A stretch of DNA of 64,000 nucleotides from assembly GCF_027853335.1 (NCBI RefSeq), contig NZ_JAFEUS010000002.1, forward strand, positions 1,162,514 to 1,226,513. The letters run 5' to 3'. The notes beneath the pieces were generated by a model. It did not search any database and was not told the DNA's origin. It saw nothing but the letters and a program-made list of their open reading frames with translations. This DNA is from Leucobacter sp. UCMA 4100. GTDB taxonomy: Bacteria; Actinomycetota; Actinomycetes; Actinomycetales; Microbacteriaceae. This document shows positions 1 through 7,770 of this stretch, piece after piece (the stretch's first letter is position 1; every line of letters begins with the position of its first letter). The translations under genes and the position numbers were made by a program.

Positions 1-43
1 CCTCTTCACTCTTGTATACGCGTACGTGATGATTCACGGTCAT
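1..43 (-). CDS. 5' end of an unrecognised gene cut by the window edge
   Basis: Only the first 14 codons lie in the window. The ATG at 43 is preceded by GAAGGAG (51-57, minus strand) with 7 nt spacing. It overlaps the TGA of the upstream FadR-type regulator as ATGA, so the two genes are translationally coupled. The readable start is MTVNHHVRVYKSEE, which I do not recognise. By position it is the likely co-regulated partner of the regulator. A TTGTATACG stretch at 12-20 inside the coding start resembles half of the operator seen at 706-717. Confidence 0.6.
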   Translation of the reverse strand, partial: MTVNHHVRVYKSEE

Positions 44-699
44 GATGCTGCTCCTTCTGCTAGCGATTGAAGAATTGAAGTCAGTGCGTTGTGCAGGTGC
101 ACGTGCGTCGCGTGGGCCGCGAGGTCGGGGTCGCCCGCCGCGATGGCCTCGGCGATGAGTCGATGCTCGGCGACCGAGCTCTCGAGCCGCATGTGGTTGT
201 CGCGGGCAAGCTGCCTGGCTCGCACGAGATGGGTGCGGATCACTCGCAGCGCCGACACGAGATACGAGTTATCGACCGCGACGTCGAGCGCCCGATCGAA
301 GCGCCGAATGAGCTCGTAGTACTCGTCGATGTTCGTTTCGCTCGACACCTGCACGGCGCCGAAGTCGGCAGCGAGACTCGCGAACTCGTCGCGGTCTGCC
401 CGCTGGGCACCGAGCCTCGCCGCGGTCTCTTCGAGTGCGCGACGTGCCTCGAACAACCGGCGAATGTCGGCGGCGTCGAACCCCGTCACGACGGTCGTGC
501 GCGGTGACTGCTGCTTTGCGAGCCCGTCGGCGATGAGCCTGCCGATCGCCTCACGCATGGGCGTGCGGCTGACGCCGAGCCGTGTGGCCTGCTCGACCTC
601 GCCGAGCACGGTGCCGGGGGCGAGCTCGCCACTCTGAATTTCAGACACCAGTGTTGCGTAGGCCCTGTCGCCCGCCCGCATTTCCTTCACTGGCTTCAT
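40..699 (-). CDS. GntR-family (FadR/FCD type) transcriptional regulator
   Basis: This is a 219-aa regulator with an N-terminal winged helix-turn-helix (about residues 10-75, including LGVSRTPMREAIGRL, the usual FadR-type recognition helix) and a helical FCD ligand domain (about 85-210). I place the start at ATG 699 (MKPVKEMRAGD) rather than the longer reading from 726, because the longer form would cover a palindromic operator. A TATACA -10-like hexamer lies about 8 nt ahead of the ATG, so the mRNA may be nearly leaderless. The TGA overlaps the ATG of the next gene. The effector is unknown; family members sense small organic acids or metabolites. The 5' region carries AGTGTATACACT, which suggests autorepression. 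Confidence 0.85.
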   Translation of the reverse strand: MKPVKEMRAGDRAYATLVSEIQSGELAPGTVLGEVEQATRLGVSRTPMREAIGRLIADGLAKQQSPRTTVVTGFDAADIRRLFEARRALEETAARLGAQRADRDEFASLAADFGAVQVSSETNIDEYYELIRRFDRALDVAVDNSYLVSALRVIRTHLVRARQLARDNHMRLESSVAEHRLIAEAIAAGDPDLAAHATHVHLHNALTSILQSLAEGAAS

Positions 700-705
700 A
701 CCTAC

Positions 706-717
706 AGTGTATACACT
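706..717. promoter_or_regulatory. Palindromic operator AGTGTATACACT
   Basis: This is a perfect 12-bp palindrome 6 bp upstream of the regulator's ATG. It overlaps a TATACA -10-like hexamer read on the minus strand. FadR-family proteins typically bind short palindromes of this size near their own promoters, so autoregulation is a reasonable inference. Binding is not shown. Confidence 0.55.
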
Positions 718-910
718 AATGCGCAAAAGTACAGCTGTTCACGAAGAATTCACGTTTAGCGCATACACAGGGTGGGCGTTCGCGGCCGAGGGTGCGGCTG
801 GCGGCACGCCGCTATGGGCTGCGACGCTACGGGAGCGGCCGGCGGCGGGTGCGGGCGCGGCCGGCGGCGCGCACCGGCCGCCACGGCCCCTTGCACCCCT
901 TTTTCGCGTT

Positions 911-964
911 TACTTGACGAAAAGCAGGGTGTTTCAGCCAAAACACCCTGCTTTTCGTCAAGTA
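911..964. repeat. Long palindromic repeat, family 1, copy 1
   Basis: Two perfect 24-bp arms (911-934 and 941-964) with the shared core TTGACGAAAAGCAGGGTG flank a 6-nt loop (CAGCCA). The same arms recur near 20240, 46848, 50149, 56001 and 56173. There is no terminal T-run, so it is not a standard intrinsic terminator. Confidence 0.9.
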
Positions 965-1058
965 GATCGGCGGCGGGCAGGCGCGACCGCCCAAAGCGAA
1001 CGACACCGACACAGCCCGCGACCGGATACGACGCGGGCTACGCGGGCGACGCGGCCAG

Positions 1059-1511
1059 CTACGGGACGACCAGCACGACCGGTTCGGCGACGCAGGCGGG
1101 GCGATCCGCACCCTCGATCTCGATCGTGACCGCGAAGACGACCTGCACACCACGCTCGCCGGGCTCGACCGCGGCGATGCGGGCGTGGGCCCGCACGCGG
1201 GATCCGACAGGGACGGGCGACGGGAAGCGCACGCGGTTGAGCCCATAGTTGAGCAGCATGGTCACGCCCTCGACGCGGTAGATCTCACCCATCATCGACG
1301 CGATAAGGCTCAGCGTGAGGTATCCGTGGGCGATCGTCGCGCCGGTCGGGGTTTCGGCCGCGCGTTCGGGATCGACGTGGATCCACTGCCGGTCATTGGT
1401 TGTTTCGGCGAACGCGTCGATGCGAGCCTGGTCGATCGTGTGCCACTCGGAGAAGCCGAGGTCGTCGCCCGCGGCAGCCTCGAGTGCGGCGGCTCCGGTG
1501 AAGACCCTCAT
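1059..1511 (-). CDS. MaoC-like (R)-specific enoyl-CoA hydratase
   Basis: This 150-aa single hot-dog-fold protein belongs to the MaoC/NodN-like dehydratase family, which hydrates 2-enoyl-CoA to (R)-3-hydroxyacyl-CoA. The signature runs around residues 34-65: FAETTNDRQWIHVDPERA then ATIAHGYLTLSL. D40 and H45 are placed as the family's catalytic Asp-x4-His pair. The length matches single-domain family members. The ATG (1511) overlaps the TGA of the upstream short-chain dehydrogenase as ATGA, so it is the last gene of the TetR/thiolase/SDR/MaoC set. The substrate chain length cannot be read from sequence. Confidence 0.88.
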   Translation of the reverse strand: MRVFTGAAALEAAAGDDLGFSEWHTIDQARIDAFAETTNDRQWIHVDPERAAETPTGATIAHGYLTLSLIASMMGEIYRVEGVTMLLNYGLNRVRFPSPVPVGSRVRAHARIAAVEPGERGVQVVFAVTIEIEGADRPACVAEPVVLVVP

Positions 1512-2278
1512 GATGTTGGCCCGCCCGCGACGTAGAGCACCTGACCCGAGGTGTAGCTCGCGCCCTCGCTCACAAAGAAAGCGACGGCGTGGGCAATGTC
1601 TTCGGGGCGGCCGGTGCGCGCGACCGGAATCTGCTTGGCAGCCGCGGCGAGGAAGTCGTCGAGCGGCATACCGACGCGCTCGGCGGTCTGGGCAATCATG
1701 TCGGTCTCGATGAAACCGGGGGCGATCGCGTTCACGGTGACCCCGAACTTGCCGAGCTCAATCGCGAGGGTCTTCGTGAAGCCCTGCAGCCCGGCCTTCG
1801 CCGCCGAGTAGTTCGCCTGGCCGCGGTTGCCGAGCGCCGAGGTGCTCGAGAGGTTGACGATGCGCCCCCAGCCAGCCTCGGTCATGTGGCTTTGTACGGC
1901 GCGGCTCATGAGGAAGGATCCGCGCAGGTGCACGGTCATGACCGAATCCCAGTCGTCGGCCGTCATCTTAAACAGCATGTTGTCGCGAATGATGCCAGCG
2001 TTGTTGACGAGCACGGTCGGGGCGCCGAGCTCGTCGGCGACGCGGGCCACGGCGTCAGCAACCGACTGCTCGTCGCCAACGTTCGCCCCGACGGCGAGCG
2101 CCCTGCCTCCGGCGGCGGTGATCGCGTCGACCGTTTCGGCGCAGGCGGCCTCGTCGAGGTCGAGCACTGCAACGGCGAAGCCCTCTGCGGCGAGCCGTTT
2201 CGCGGTGCTCGCTCCGATGCCCCGCGCGGCCCCGGTCACGATCGCGGTCTTGGTGTTCGTGGTCGTCGTGGTGGTCAT
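1508..2278 (-). CDS. Short-chain dehydrogenase/reductase (FabG-like, 3-oxoacyl reductase)
   Basis: This is a 256-aa classical SDR. It has the cofactor motif TGAARGIG (residues 15-22), an NNAG motif in the middle of the fold, the catalytic serine in NLSSTSALG and the YSAAK active-site pair (YxxxK). The start at 2278 has an AAAGGAG ribosome site; the open frame runs on to 2398 but lacks a credible site there. It probably interconverts 3-oxoacyl-CoA and 3-hydroxyacyl-CoA. It lies 73 bp downstream of a thiolase and overlaps a MaoC hydratase. This trio could run either as a beta-oxidation-like segment or in the synthetic direction, as in polyhydroxyalkanoate precursor supply. Confidence 0.88.
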   Translation of the reverse strand: MTTTTTTNTKTAIVTGAARGIGASTAKRLAAEGFAVAVLDLDEAACAETVDAITAAGGRALAVGANVGDEQSVADAVARVADELGAPTVLVNNAGIIRDNMLFKMTADDWDSVMTVHLRGSFLMSRAVQSHMTEAGWGRIVNLSSTSALGNRGQANYSAAKAGLQGFTKTLAIELGKFGVTVNAIAPGFIETDMIAQTAERVGMPLDDFLAAAAKQIPVARTGRPEDIAHAVAFFVSEGASYTSGQVLYVAGGPTS

Positions 2279-2351
2279 AGATACTCCTTTGTACGGTACA
2301 GATCGTGGTGTGGGGTGCCGGCGCGGCCATGCGACCGCAGGCCGAGGCGCG

Positions 2352-3569
2352 TCACGAGAGGCGCTCGAGCACCATCGCCATGCCCATTCCGCCGCCAACG
2401 CACATCGTCTCGAGGCCGAACTGCTTGTCGTGCCACTGCAGCGAGTTGATGAGGGTGCTCGTGATGCGCGCGCCCGTCATGCCGAAGGGGTGGCCGACGG
2501 CGATCGCGCCGCCGTTGACGTTGAGGCGGTCTTCGTCGATGCCGAGCGCCCTAGCCGAACCAATGACCTGCGCGGCGAAGGCCTCGTTAATTTCGACAAG
2601 GTCGATGTCGCCCACGCTCAGCCCGGCGAGGCTGAGCGCCCGCTTCGAGGCTTCGACCGGGCCGAGGCCCATGATCTCGGGCGAGAGGCCAGAGACGCCG
2701 GTGCTCACGATGCGGGCAAGCGGCGTGAGCCCGAGCTCCTTCGCCTTGGTGTCACTCATGATGACGAGCGCTGCGGCCCCGTCGTTGAGGGGGCAGCAGT
2801 TACCCGCGGTCACGGTGCCGTCTGGGCGAAATACCGGCTGAAGCTCACTCACCGCCTCAAGGGTCACGCCAGCGCGCGGGCCGTCGTCGCGGCTCACGAC
2901 GCTGCCGTCGGGCAACGTGACCGGGGTAATGTCGCGCTCCCAGAAGCCGCTCGCGATCGCCTGCTCGGCGAGGTTCTGGCTGCGCACCCCGAAGCGATCC
3001 TGGTCGGCGCGGCTGATGCCCTCTGACTGGGCGACGTTCTCGGCCGTCTGGCCCATCGCAATGTACACGTCGGGCAGTTCGCCAGACTCGCGCGGGTCGA
3101 TCCACCGCTCACCGCCCGCGGCAAAACGTTCGGTGCGCTTCATCGCGTCTGCGAAGAGCGGGTTTTCGGTGCCGGGGCTCGAATCGGCCGCGCCATTGCC
3201 GAAGCGGCTCACGGTCTCAACACCGGCCGAGATGAACACGTCGCCCTCGCCCGCGCGAATCGCGTGCATCGCCATGCGCGTCGTTTGGAGGCTGCTCGAG
3301 CAGTAACGGTTCACGGTTGTGCCGGGCACCGAGTCCATGCCCGAGAGTACCGCCACGACGCGCGCCATGTTGAAGCCGCCCTCGCCCGCTGGCGATCCGG
3401 TGCCGAGCATGAGGTCGTCAATGTCGTTCGGGTTAAGCCCCGGAACCTTCGCGAGCGCCGCCTGCACCATTTGCACGGTGAGGTCGTCGGGTCGCATGTC
3501 GACGAGCGAGCCCTTGAACGCGCGGCCAATCGGCGAACGGGCGGTTGAAACGATAACGGCTTCTGGCAT
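2352..3569 (-). CDS. fadA: Acetyl-CoA C-acyltransferase (thiolase)
   Basis: This 405-aa thiolase has all the expected residues. The nucleophile C90 sits in NRYCSSSLQ, the general-base histidine in VGHPFGMTGAR, and the second cysteine in MCVGGGMGMAM near the C-terminus. The length is normal for the family. The start at ATG 3569 follows GAGGAGTCACC; the open frame extends to 3629 but that stretch overlaps the regulator gene. It condenses or cleaves acyl-CoA with acetyl-CoA. It follows the TetR gene by 10 bp, so both are likely on one transcript with the SDR and MaoC genes. Degradative versus biosynthetic use cannot be decided from sequence. Confidence 0.92.
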   Translation of the reverse strand: MPEAVIVSTARSPIGRAFKGSLVDMRPDDLTVQMVQAALAKVPGLNPNDIDDLMLGTGSPAGEGGFNMARVVAVLSGMDSVPGTTVNRYCSSSLQTTRMAMHAIRAGEGDVFISAGVETVSRFGNGAADSSPGTENPLFADAMKRTERFAAGGERWIDPRESGELPDVYIAMGQTAENVAQSEGISRADQDRFGVRSQNLAEQAIASGFWERDITPVTLPDGSVVSRDDGPRAGVTLEAVSELQPVFRPDGTVTAGNCCPLNDGAAALVIMSDTKAKELGLTPLARIVSTGVSGLSPEIMGLGPVEASKRALSLAGLSVGDIDLVEINEAFAAQVIGSARALGIDEDRLNVNGGAIAVGHPFGMTGARITSTLINSLQWHDKQFGLETMCVGGGMGMAMVLERLS

Positions 3570-3579
3570 GGTGACTCCT

Positions 3580-4236
3580 CTAGTCGGTTTCTGTGTCGTC
3601 GGGCGCGCTTCGCTGCACGTCCTGTTCATTCAGTCCCATTCCCGAGATCCAAATCTCGGCGATGGTGCGCGTCGCATCGGCGGTTGACACGTCGGTCAGC
3701 CCGCTCCCGTTCATCGCGAAGCGCTGAAAGGCATAAAACTCGGTCATGCTGCCAAGCATCTCGGCCGCAATCTGCGGATCAATATCGTCGCGGATCACCC
3801 CCAGCCGAACCCCACGTCGCAACGAGCGGGCGATGCGTGCGTAGAAGGCTCGCTTCGTCTCGTCCCAGAACGCGGCGACCTGAGCGTCGGTTTGCGACAT
3901 CTCGACGAGCACCCCGAGCACAGCCCGGTGCTCGTCGTAAAACTCGAAGTACTTGTGCGTCGATTCGAGCACCGAACGCTTCGGGTCTGATTCGTCGAAG
4001 GGGCTGCGAATGAACTCGGCCATCTCGTCGATCATTTCGCGCATGAGTTCGAGCGTGATCTGGTGGCGATCGGTGAAGTAGCGGTAGAACGCGCCGGCCG
4101 AGAGTCCCGCGTTCGAGGTGATGTCGGTGATGCGCATGTTGGCGTAGCCCTGGGTGGCGAGGAGTTGCTCGGCAGATCGCAGCAGCCTGAGCCTCGTCTC
4201 GCGGCCCTTCTCGGTGAGGGTGCGTTGCTCAGTCAT
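3580..4236 (-). CDS. TetR-family transcriptional regulator
   Basis: This 218-aa protein has an N-terminal TetR helix-turn-helix (about residues 12-60), ending in the typical NAGLSAGAFYRYFTDRHQ, and a helical ligand domain after it. ATG 4236 has a GGGAGG site; a TTG three bases further up is less likely. The stop lies 10 bp before the thiolase start, so it heads the acyl-CoA operon and probably represses it until an acyl-CoA or related ligand binds. A GTGAAA/TTTCAC palindrome at 4299-4314, 63 bp upstream, is a good candidate operator. Confidence 0.88.
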   Translation of the reverse strand: MTEQRTLTEKGRETRLRLLRSAEQLLATQGYANMRITDITSNAGLSAGAFYRYFTDRHQITLELMREMIDEMAEFIRSPFDESDPKRSVLESTHKYFEFYDEHRAVLGVLVEMSQTDAQVAAFWDETKRAFYARIARSLRRGVRLGVIRDDIDPQIAAEMLGSMTEFYAFQRFAMNGSGLTDVSTADATRTIAEIWISGMGLNEQDVQRSAPDDTETD

Positions 4237-4298
4237 CAAGCCTCCCTTGGCCGATACCCCGGGCCCTCAGACAGTCGTCGCCGGGCCAACCCGTAAAA

Positions 4299-4314
4299 GT
4301 GAAAACACTTTCAC
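4299..4314. promoter_or_regulatory. Candidate TetR operator GTGAAA-N4-TTTCAC
   Basis: This is an imperfect palindrome with 6-bp arms and an ACAC centre, in an A/T-richer patch between the TetR start (4236) and the end of the neighbouring DUF1648 gene (4379). TetR proteins usually bind palindromes of 15-20 bp just upstream of their own gene. Confidence 0.45.
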
Positions 4315-4378
4315 GTTTGCACGCTACCGCAGAGCGGCGGCGTTCACAAGGGCCCCGGGAGGCATCGCCGGTGGCCTC

Positions 4379-4909
4379 TCAGCTACGCTGCAGCGGCCGG
4401 GCCCGTGGCAACGTCCAGAGCGCCAGCACCAGCCACAGCGCAAAACCGCCGAACACCCCGAGCATGCCGGGAGCCGCGCCACGCTCGACGACCTGCTCGG
4501 TCGTGAGGCCTCGGGCGACGGCCAGCGAGAGCACGAGCCCCGTCATGACGGCCCCGGTGACCCCGACGAGGGTTGCACTGAAGCCTCGCGACAGCCTGGT
4601 CCACTGCCAGCCCCAGGCCATTGCTGCGGTGCCAAGCATTGCCGCGAGCGCCGCGAAGCTCGCGCCGAACACCCACGACGAGATGATATCGGCCGGGGCC
4701 GAGAAGCTCGTCGCACCCTCACCCTGCCAGTGTGAAGGAATCTCTCCGGGCAGGTCTTGCCACGACAGCGTGAGACGCCACCCGAGCAGCACGATGAGGG
4801 CCGGTGCGACCACCCCGGCGAGCACAATACGGGCCTTCTCGAGGGTTGAGAGCCCAGACCCCGCGGCGCCGTTCGTTCCGGGGCCGCCGACCCCTGCCCC
4901 GCCGGTCAC
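4379..4909 (-). CDS. DUF1648-type membrane protein
   Basis: This 176-aa protein has a low-complexity Gly/Ala start, then four hydrophobic segments (about 27-47, 78-98, 112-132 and 148-168). After the first segment comes LSWQDLPGEIPSHWQGEG. The L-P-x-x-I-P-x-H-W pattern is the DUF1648 signature also found in SdpI-like proteins. It is the third gene of a coupled set: its ATG overlaps the TGA of the larger DUF1648 gene as ATGA. Its role is unknown; SdpI relatives confer resistance to a membrane-active toxin. Confidence is good for the family and low for function. Confidence 0.75.
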   Translation of the reverse strand: MTGGAGVGGPGTNGAAGSGLSTLEKARIVLAGVVAPALIVLLGWRLTLSWQDLPGEIPSHWQGEGATSFSAPADIISSWVFGASFAALAAMLGTAAMAWGWQWTRLSRGFSATLVGVTGAVMTGLVLSLAVARGLTTEQVVERGAAPGMLGVFGGFALWLVLALWTLPRARPLQRS

Positions 4910-5934
4910 TCGCCCAGCTCCGAGGTCGCGTTCGGGCCGAGGCCTTTGCCATCGCCCCGCCGTTTGCTGGCGTCAAGGAGCCCTTGCATGACGCTCACCG
5001 GCTCTTCGGGGCGTTCCAGCGTGACGGCAAAGAGCTTGCCGTTGGCCTGCGTCACCACGAACCCCGGCCCCTGCTTGAGCACGATCGCCGAGCGGCCTGG
5101 AGCGATGCGATAGCCCCAGCCGCCCCACTCGCCCGGGTTGATCTCGGCGACCTCGGCCTTCACGATCTGCGCCGGTGAGAGCCGCTTGATCGGAAACCCG
5201 AAGAGGCCAGACGTAACCCTGAGGCCCCGCCAATCGACGCTCACCCGGTACACGCAAAAGGCCGCGACCAAGAGCACGACGAGCACCGCGACAATGACGC
5301 TCCAGTGCAGGTGCGAGATGCCCTCGGTCATGATCACCGGAATATAGATGGCCGCCTGCAGTACCGTGAGCAGAATCGTCATGATGACGAACATTTTCGA
5401 GACAATGGTGCGGCTCCACGAGGCGACCTCGCCAGGCTCGAGTTCAACCGGCTCGACCTCAGCATCGGCGACGACCTCGATCGCGGGGTTGTCGATCTTG
5501 GGGTAGATCACGAGTGGCAGTAGGCCGTACGCCGGGGCGAGCATGAGCAGCGCAAACCATGCACCGAGCTCAACCGTGTACGGATCGGTGACGCCACGGG
5601 AGGGAGCGGCCGAGGTGATCCACATCGCAAGCGGGAAAAAGGCGACCGCACCGATGACGCCCGCGGTCGCTCGCTGCACCCATTTGCCCCGCACGGGAGC
5701 CACGATCATCACGGTTCCGACGATGGCAGCGGCGAGCGAGATGCCGAGCATCCAACCGAAGAACGGGCCGGCGGCACTCGCCCCGTCGGCCGGGCCACTC
5801 GCGCCCCAGTGCGTCGGTAACTCGGCTGGCAGCTCGGCGATCCACAGCGATCTTGTCACGATCAGGGCTACCGCGGGCAGCCACATCGTGAGCACGATGA
5901 ACAGCTTTCGTGTGGTGCTCATGCGAGCGGTCAT
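4906..5934 (-). CDS. DUF1648 membrane protein with C-terminal PH-like domain
   Basis: This 342-aa protein begins with a membrane segment followed by LPAELPTHWGASGPADG, the DUF1648 pattern. It then has about six more membrane helices and a soluble end (about 235-325) resembling a bacterial PH-like domain (VDWRGLRVTSGLFGFPIKRL). The ATG overlaps the stop of the YtrA-type regulator, so expression is coupled to it. YtrA-family repressors are typically paired with membrane proteins induced by envelope stress, so a role in membrane-damage tolerance is a fair inference. The exact substrate or partner is unknown. Confidence 0.8.
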   Translation of the reverse strand: MTARMSTTRKLFIVLTMWLPAVALIVTRSLWIAELPAELPTHWGASGPADGASAAGPFFGWMLGISLAAAIVGTVMIVAPVRGKWVQRATAGVIGAVAFFPLAMWITSAAPSRGVTDPYTVELGAWFALLMLAPAYGLLPLVIYPKIDNPAIEVVADAEVEPVELEPGEVASWSRTIVSKMFVIMTILLTVLQAAIYIPVIMTEGISHLHWSVIVAVLVVLLVAAFCVYRVSVDWRGLRVTSGLFGFPIKRLSPAQIVKAEVAEINPGEWGGWGYRIAPGRSAIVLKQGPGFVVTQANGKLFAVTLERPEEPVSVMQGLLDASKRRGDGKGLGPNATSELGE

Positions 5935-6293
5935 GCGGGGTCTCCCATCATTCGGTCAATACTCCGGTGTATCTCGCTCGCCGAGAGGCCGAGCTTCTTG
6001 GCCTCGTCGACCAGCTGGGTGGTCAGTTCGTTGATGCGCACGAGCATGGCGTTGGCATCGTTGCACACGAAGGCCCCACGGCCCTGGCGCATCTCGATGA
6101 TGCCCTCGTCGCGCAGTTGTTGGTAGGCGCGCAGCACGGTGTGCATGTTGATCTTGAGCGAGCGCGCGAGGTCGCGGGCAGGCGGCAGGCGCTCGCCCGC
6201 CTCGAGTTCGCCAGAGGCAACCGCGGCGCGCACCTGCACCGCGATCTGCTCGGCAAGCGACACCTCGGCGTCAGGTCGCAGTCGAAAAAGCAT
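5931..6293 (-). CDS. GntR-family YtrA-subfamily regulator
   Basis: This 120-aa protein is the compact YtrA type: a winged helix-turn-helix (about residues 10-75, with LPPARDLARSLKINMHTVLRAY) and a short C-terminal dimerisation helix, with no large ligand domain. Members are repressors of small membrane-protein or ABC operons that respond to cell-wall-active agents. The ATG at 6293 has AAGGG about 8 nt upstream; a TATAAA box also lies just ahead, so the two signals partly overlap. It is the first gene of a coupled set with two DUF1648 proteins. Confidence 0.88.
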   Translation of the reverse strand: MLFRLRPDAEVSLAEQIAVQVRAAVASGELEAGERLPPARDLARSLKINMHTVLRAYQQLRDEGIIEMRQGRGAFVCNDANAMLVRINELTTQLVDEAKKLGLSASEIHRSIDRMMGDPA

Positions 6294-6319
6294 GTTTTAT
6301 ACCCTTAATCACGTAACCG

Positions 6320-6766
6320 TTAGACGGTGAACCAGTCTGAAAAGCGCATGCGGGCATCGGCATCGCTCCACCCGAGCAGAGCGGCAGCCGCGCGGTTGCC
6401 GCGCACGCAGGCGCGAAGCGACCAGACGATGCACCAGAGCGATGAGCCGAGGATCACGACAGCCATACCCCACGCGAGCGTGTCTGCCGAGACCGGCCCG
6501 AAGACGCCGAGCGAAACGGCTGCGCCTACGAGGCATGCGACTGCGGCCACCCAGAGCCCGTAGCCTGCGCGGCGAGTGAGCGGTGCGCCCTCTCGTTGCG
6601 CTACGAACCACGCCTCGTCTGAGACCAGGGCAGCTTTCGTGCGAACACCGACCAGGTAGTTTCGTTCGAGCTCACCGCGAGCGCTTCGCCCAGCGAGCCG
6701 AACCATGAACAGGCCAGCGCCGCCGAGCCCAAGCACCCCAACCATCAACCCAATGACGGCGGTCAC
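6320..6766 (-). CDS. SdpI-family membrane protein
   Basis: This 148-aa protein starts at GTG 6766, which overlaps the TGA of the CPBP gene as GTGA. The open frame continues far upstream but that part is a shadow of the CPBP gene. Hydrophobic segments lie at about 3-23, 70-92 and 98-120. Between them is ERNYLVGVRTKAALVSDEAW, the conserved N-x-x-x-G-x-R-T...W region of SdpI-like proteins. SdpI in Bacillus gives immunity to the SdpC toxin. Here no toxin gene is visible, so immunity is inference. Confidence 0.75.
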   Translation of the reverse strand: MTAVIGLMVGVLGLGGAGLFMVRLAGRSARGELERNYLVGVRTKAALVSDEAWFVAQREGAPLTRRAGYGLWVAAVACLVGAAVSLGVFGPVSADTLAWGMAVVILGSSLWCIVWSLRACVRGNRAAAALLGWSDADARMRFSDWFTV

Positions 6767-7701
6767 TGGGCGTCGCCTGCTGTTTGCTCTTCGAGGGGAG
6801 CCGCATCGGCACGCGGGGCAAACCTGCCCGACGCGACGATCGCGATGAGGGCGATGCCGGGAATGATCCACCCGCTCCAGCCGGTCACGTTGGCGTGCAG
6901 GGGGTTGTAGGTTCCGTTTTCGGCGATGAACACGAACACGAGTGTTGCCGCGGCATTGAGCGAGCTGTGCGCAAGCGCCGCCGGCCACACCGAACCGCCG
7001 CGCAGGCGCAGCCAGCCGAAAATGCCGCCCACGATCGTGCTCATCACGACCATGGCGACGAGCGCGAGCCAGCCGGGCGTGCCCGGATAGTTGTAGCCGA
7101 GCAGCACCGCCGGGGCGTGCCAGAGGCCCCAGATCACGCCCGAGATCACGATCGCTGGCCACGGGCCAAAGCGCATGAGCTTGGGCAGGAGCCAACCGCG
7201 CCAGCCGATCTCTTCGCCGAGAGCCGGGATGAGGTTGATGAAGAGCGCCGCGATGATGAGGTTCACGAACTGCAGGGCCACGAGCGCGCCGACGGGCATG
7301 GGCAGTTCGCTCACGCCGACCTGCGCGAGCTGCATCTCGGTGAGCTGCTGGAAACCTGCGAAGGTGACGAAGTCGGCGGGAAAGACACCAAAGAGTGAGC
7401 CGAGCCAGAGGCCGCCAATGCAGATGATGATCGGAATGAAAAGCGCACCAACGAGGCTCAGTATGAGCGGCTTCACGGGCTCCAAAGGAACGAGGCCGAG
7501 CGCCCGCGCCTTGTGCTTCGGTCGCTCGATGAAAAAGACGACGACGAGCGCGGCGACGGTCGGCACGAACATCGTGATGACGAGTATGAGCCTCGCCGAT
7601 GGCTCTTCGAGACCGTTGCCCAGCCAGAGCGGCAGCGCGAGCAGCCACGCAAGGCCATAGGCGATGATGAGAAAGACGGTGAGTGAGCGGCGCAGCGACA
7701 T
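6763..7701 (-). CDS. CPBP-family intramembrane glutamic endopeptidase
   Basis: This 312-aa polytopic protein carries the CPBP (Abi/CAAX-protease) motifs. LGEEIGWRGWLLPKL (E163, E164 and R168) lies in one membrane-edge helix and GLWHAPAVLLG (H195) in the next. A third conserved helix follows, with FGWLRLRGGSVWPAALAHSSLN. Members cleave within membranes and are often bacteriocin-processing or immunity factors. No good ribosome site precedes ATG 7701, so the start is less certain. It is coupled by GTGA to an SdpI-like gene, and the neighbouring YtrA/DUF1648 set supports an envelope-defence role. Confidence 0.85.
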   Translation of the reverse strand: MSLRRSLTVFLIIAYGLAWLLALPLWLGNGLEEPSARLILVITMFVPTVAALVVVFFIERPKHKARALGLVPLEPVKPLILSLVGALFIPIIICIGGLWLGSLFGVFPADFVTFAGFQQLTEMQLAQVGVSELPMPVGALVALQFVNLIIAALFINLIPALGEEIGWRGWLLPKLMRFGPWPAIVISGVIWGLWHAPAVLLGYNYPGTPGWLALVAMVVMSTIVGGIFGWLRLRGGSVWPAALAHSSLNAAATLVFVFIAENGTYNPLHANVTGWSGWIIPGIALIAIVASGRFAPRADAAPLEEQTAGDAQ

Positions 7702-7770
7702 GTTCTACATGTTATGCGAACAATGTCTCATTTGTCGAGAACATTTCTGCGCCGCCCCTCAGCCCCGCCG

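Larger units (their letters stand above)
700..1058. other. Intergenic region with operator and palindromic repeat
   Basis: This 359-bp gap lies between the upstream end of the FadR-type gene and the 3' end of the MaoC gene, both on the minus strand. It holds the operator at 706-717 and the first copy of the long palindromic repeat (911-964). The remainder is G/C-rich and low in complexity. The ORFs readable through it have no family resemblance, so I call no gene here. Confidence 0.6.

Noticed and set aside
6767-7648. N-terminal extension of the SdpI-like frame
   Set aside because: The frame is open over the CPBP gene but reads as Arg/Ala shadow. A GTG overlapping the CPBP stop is the sensible start.
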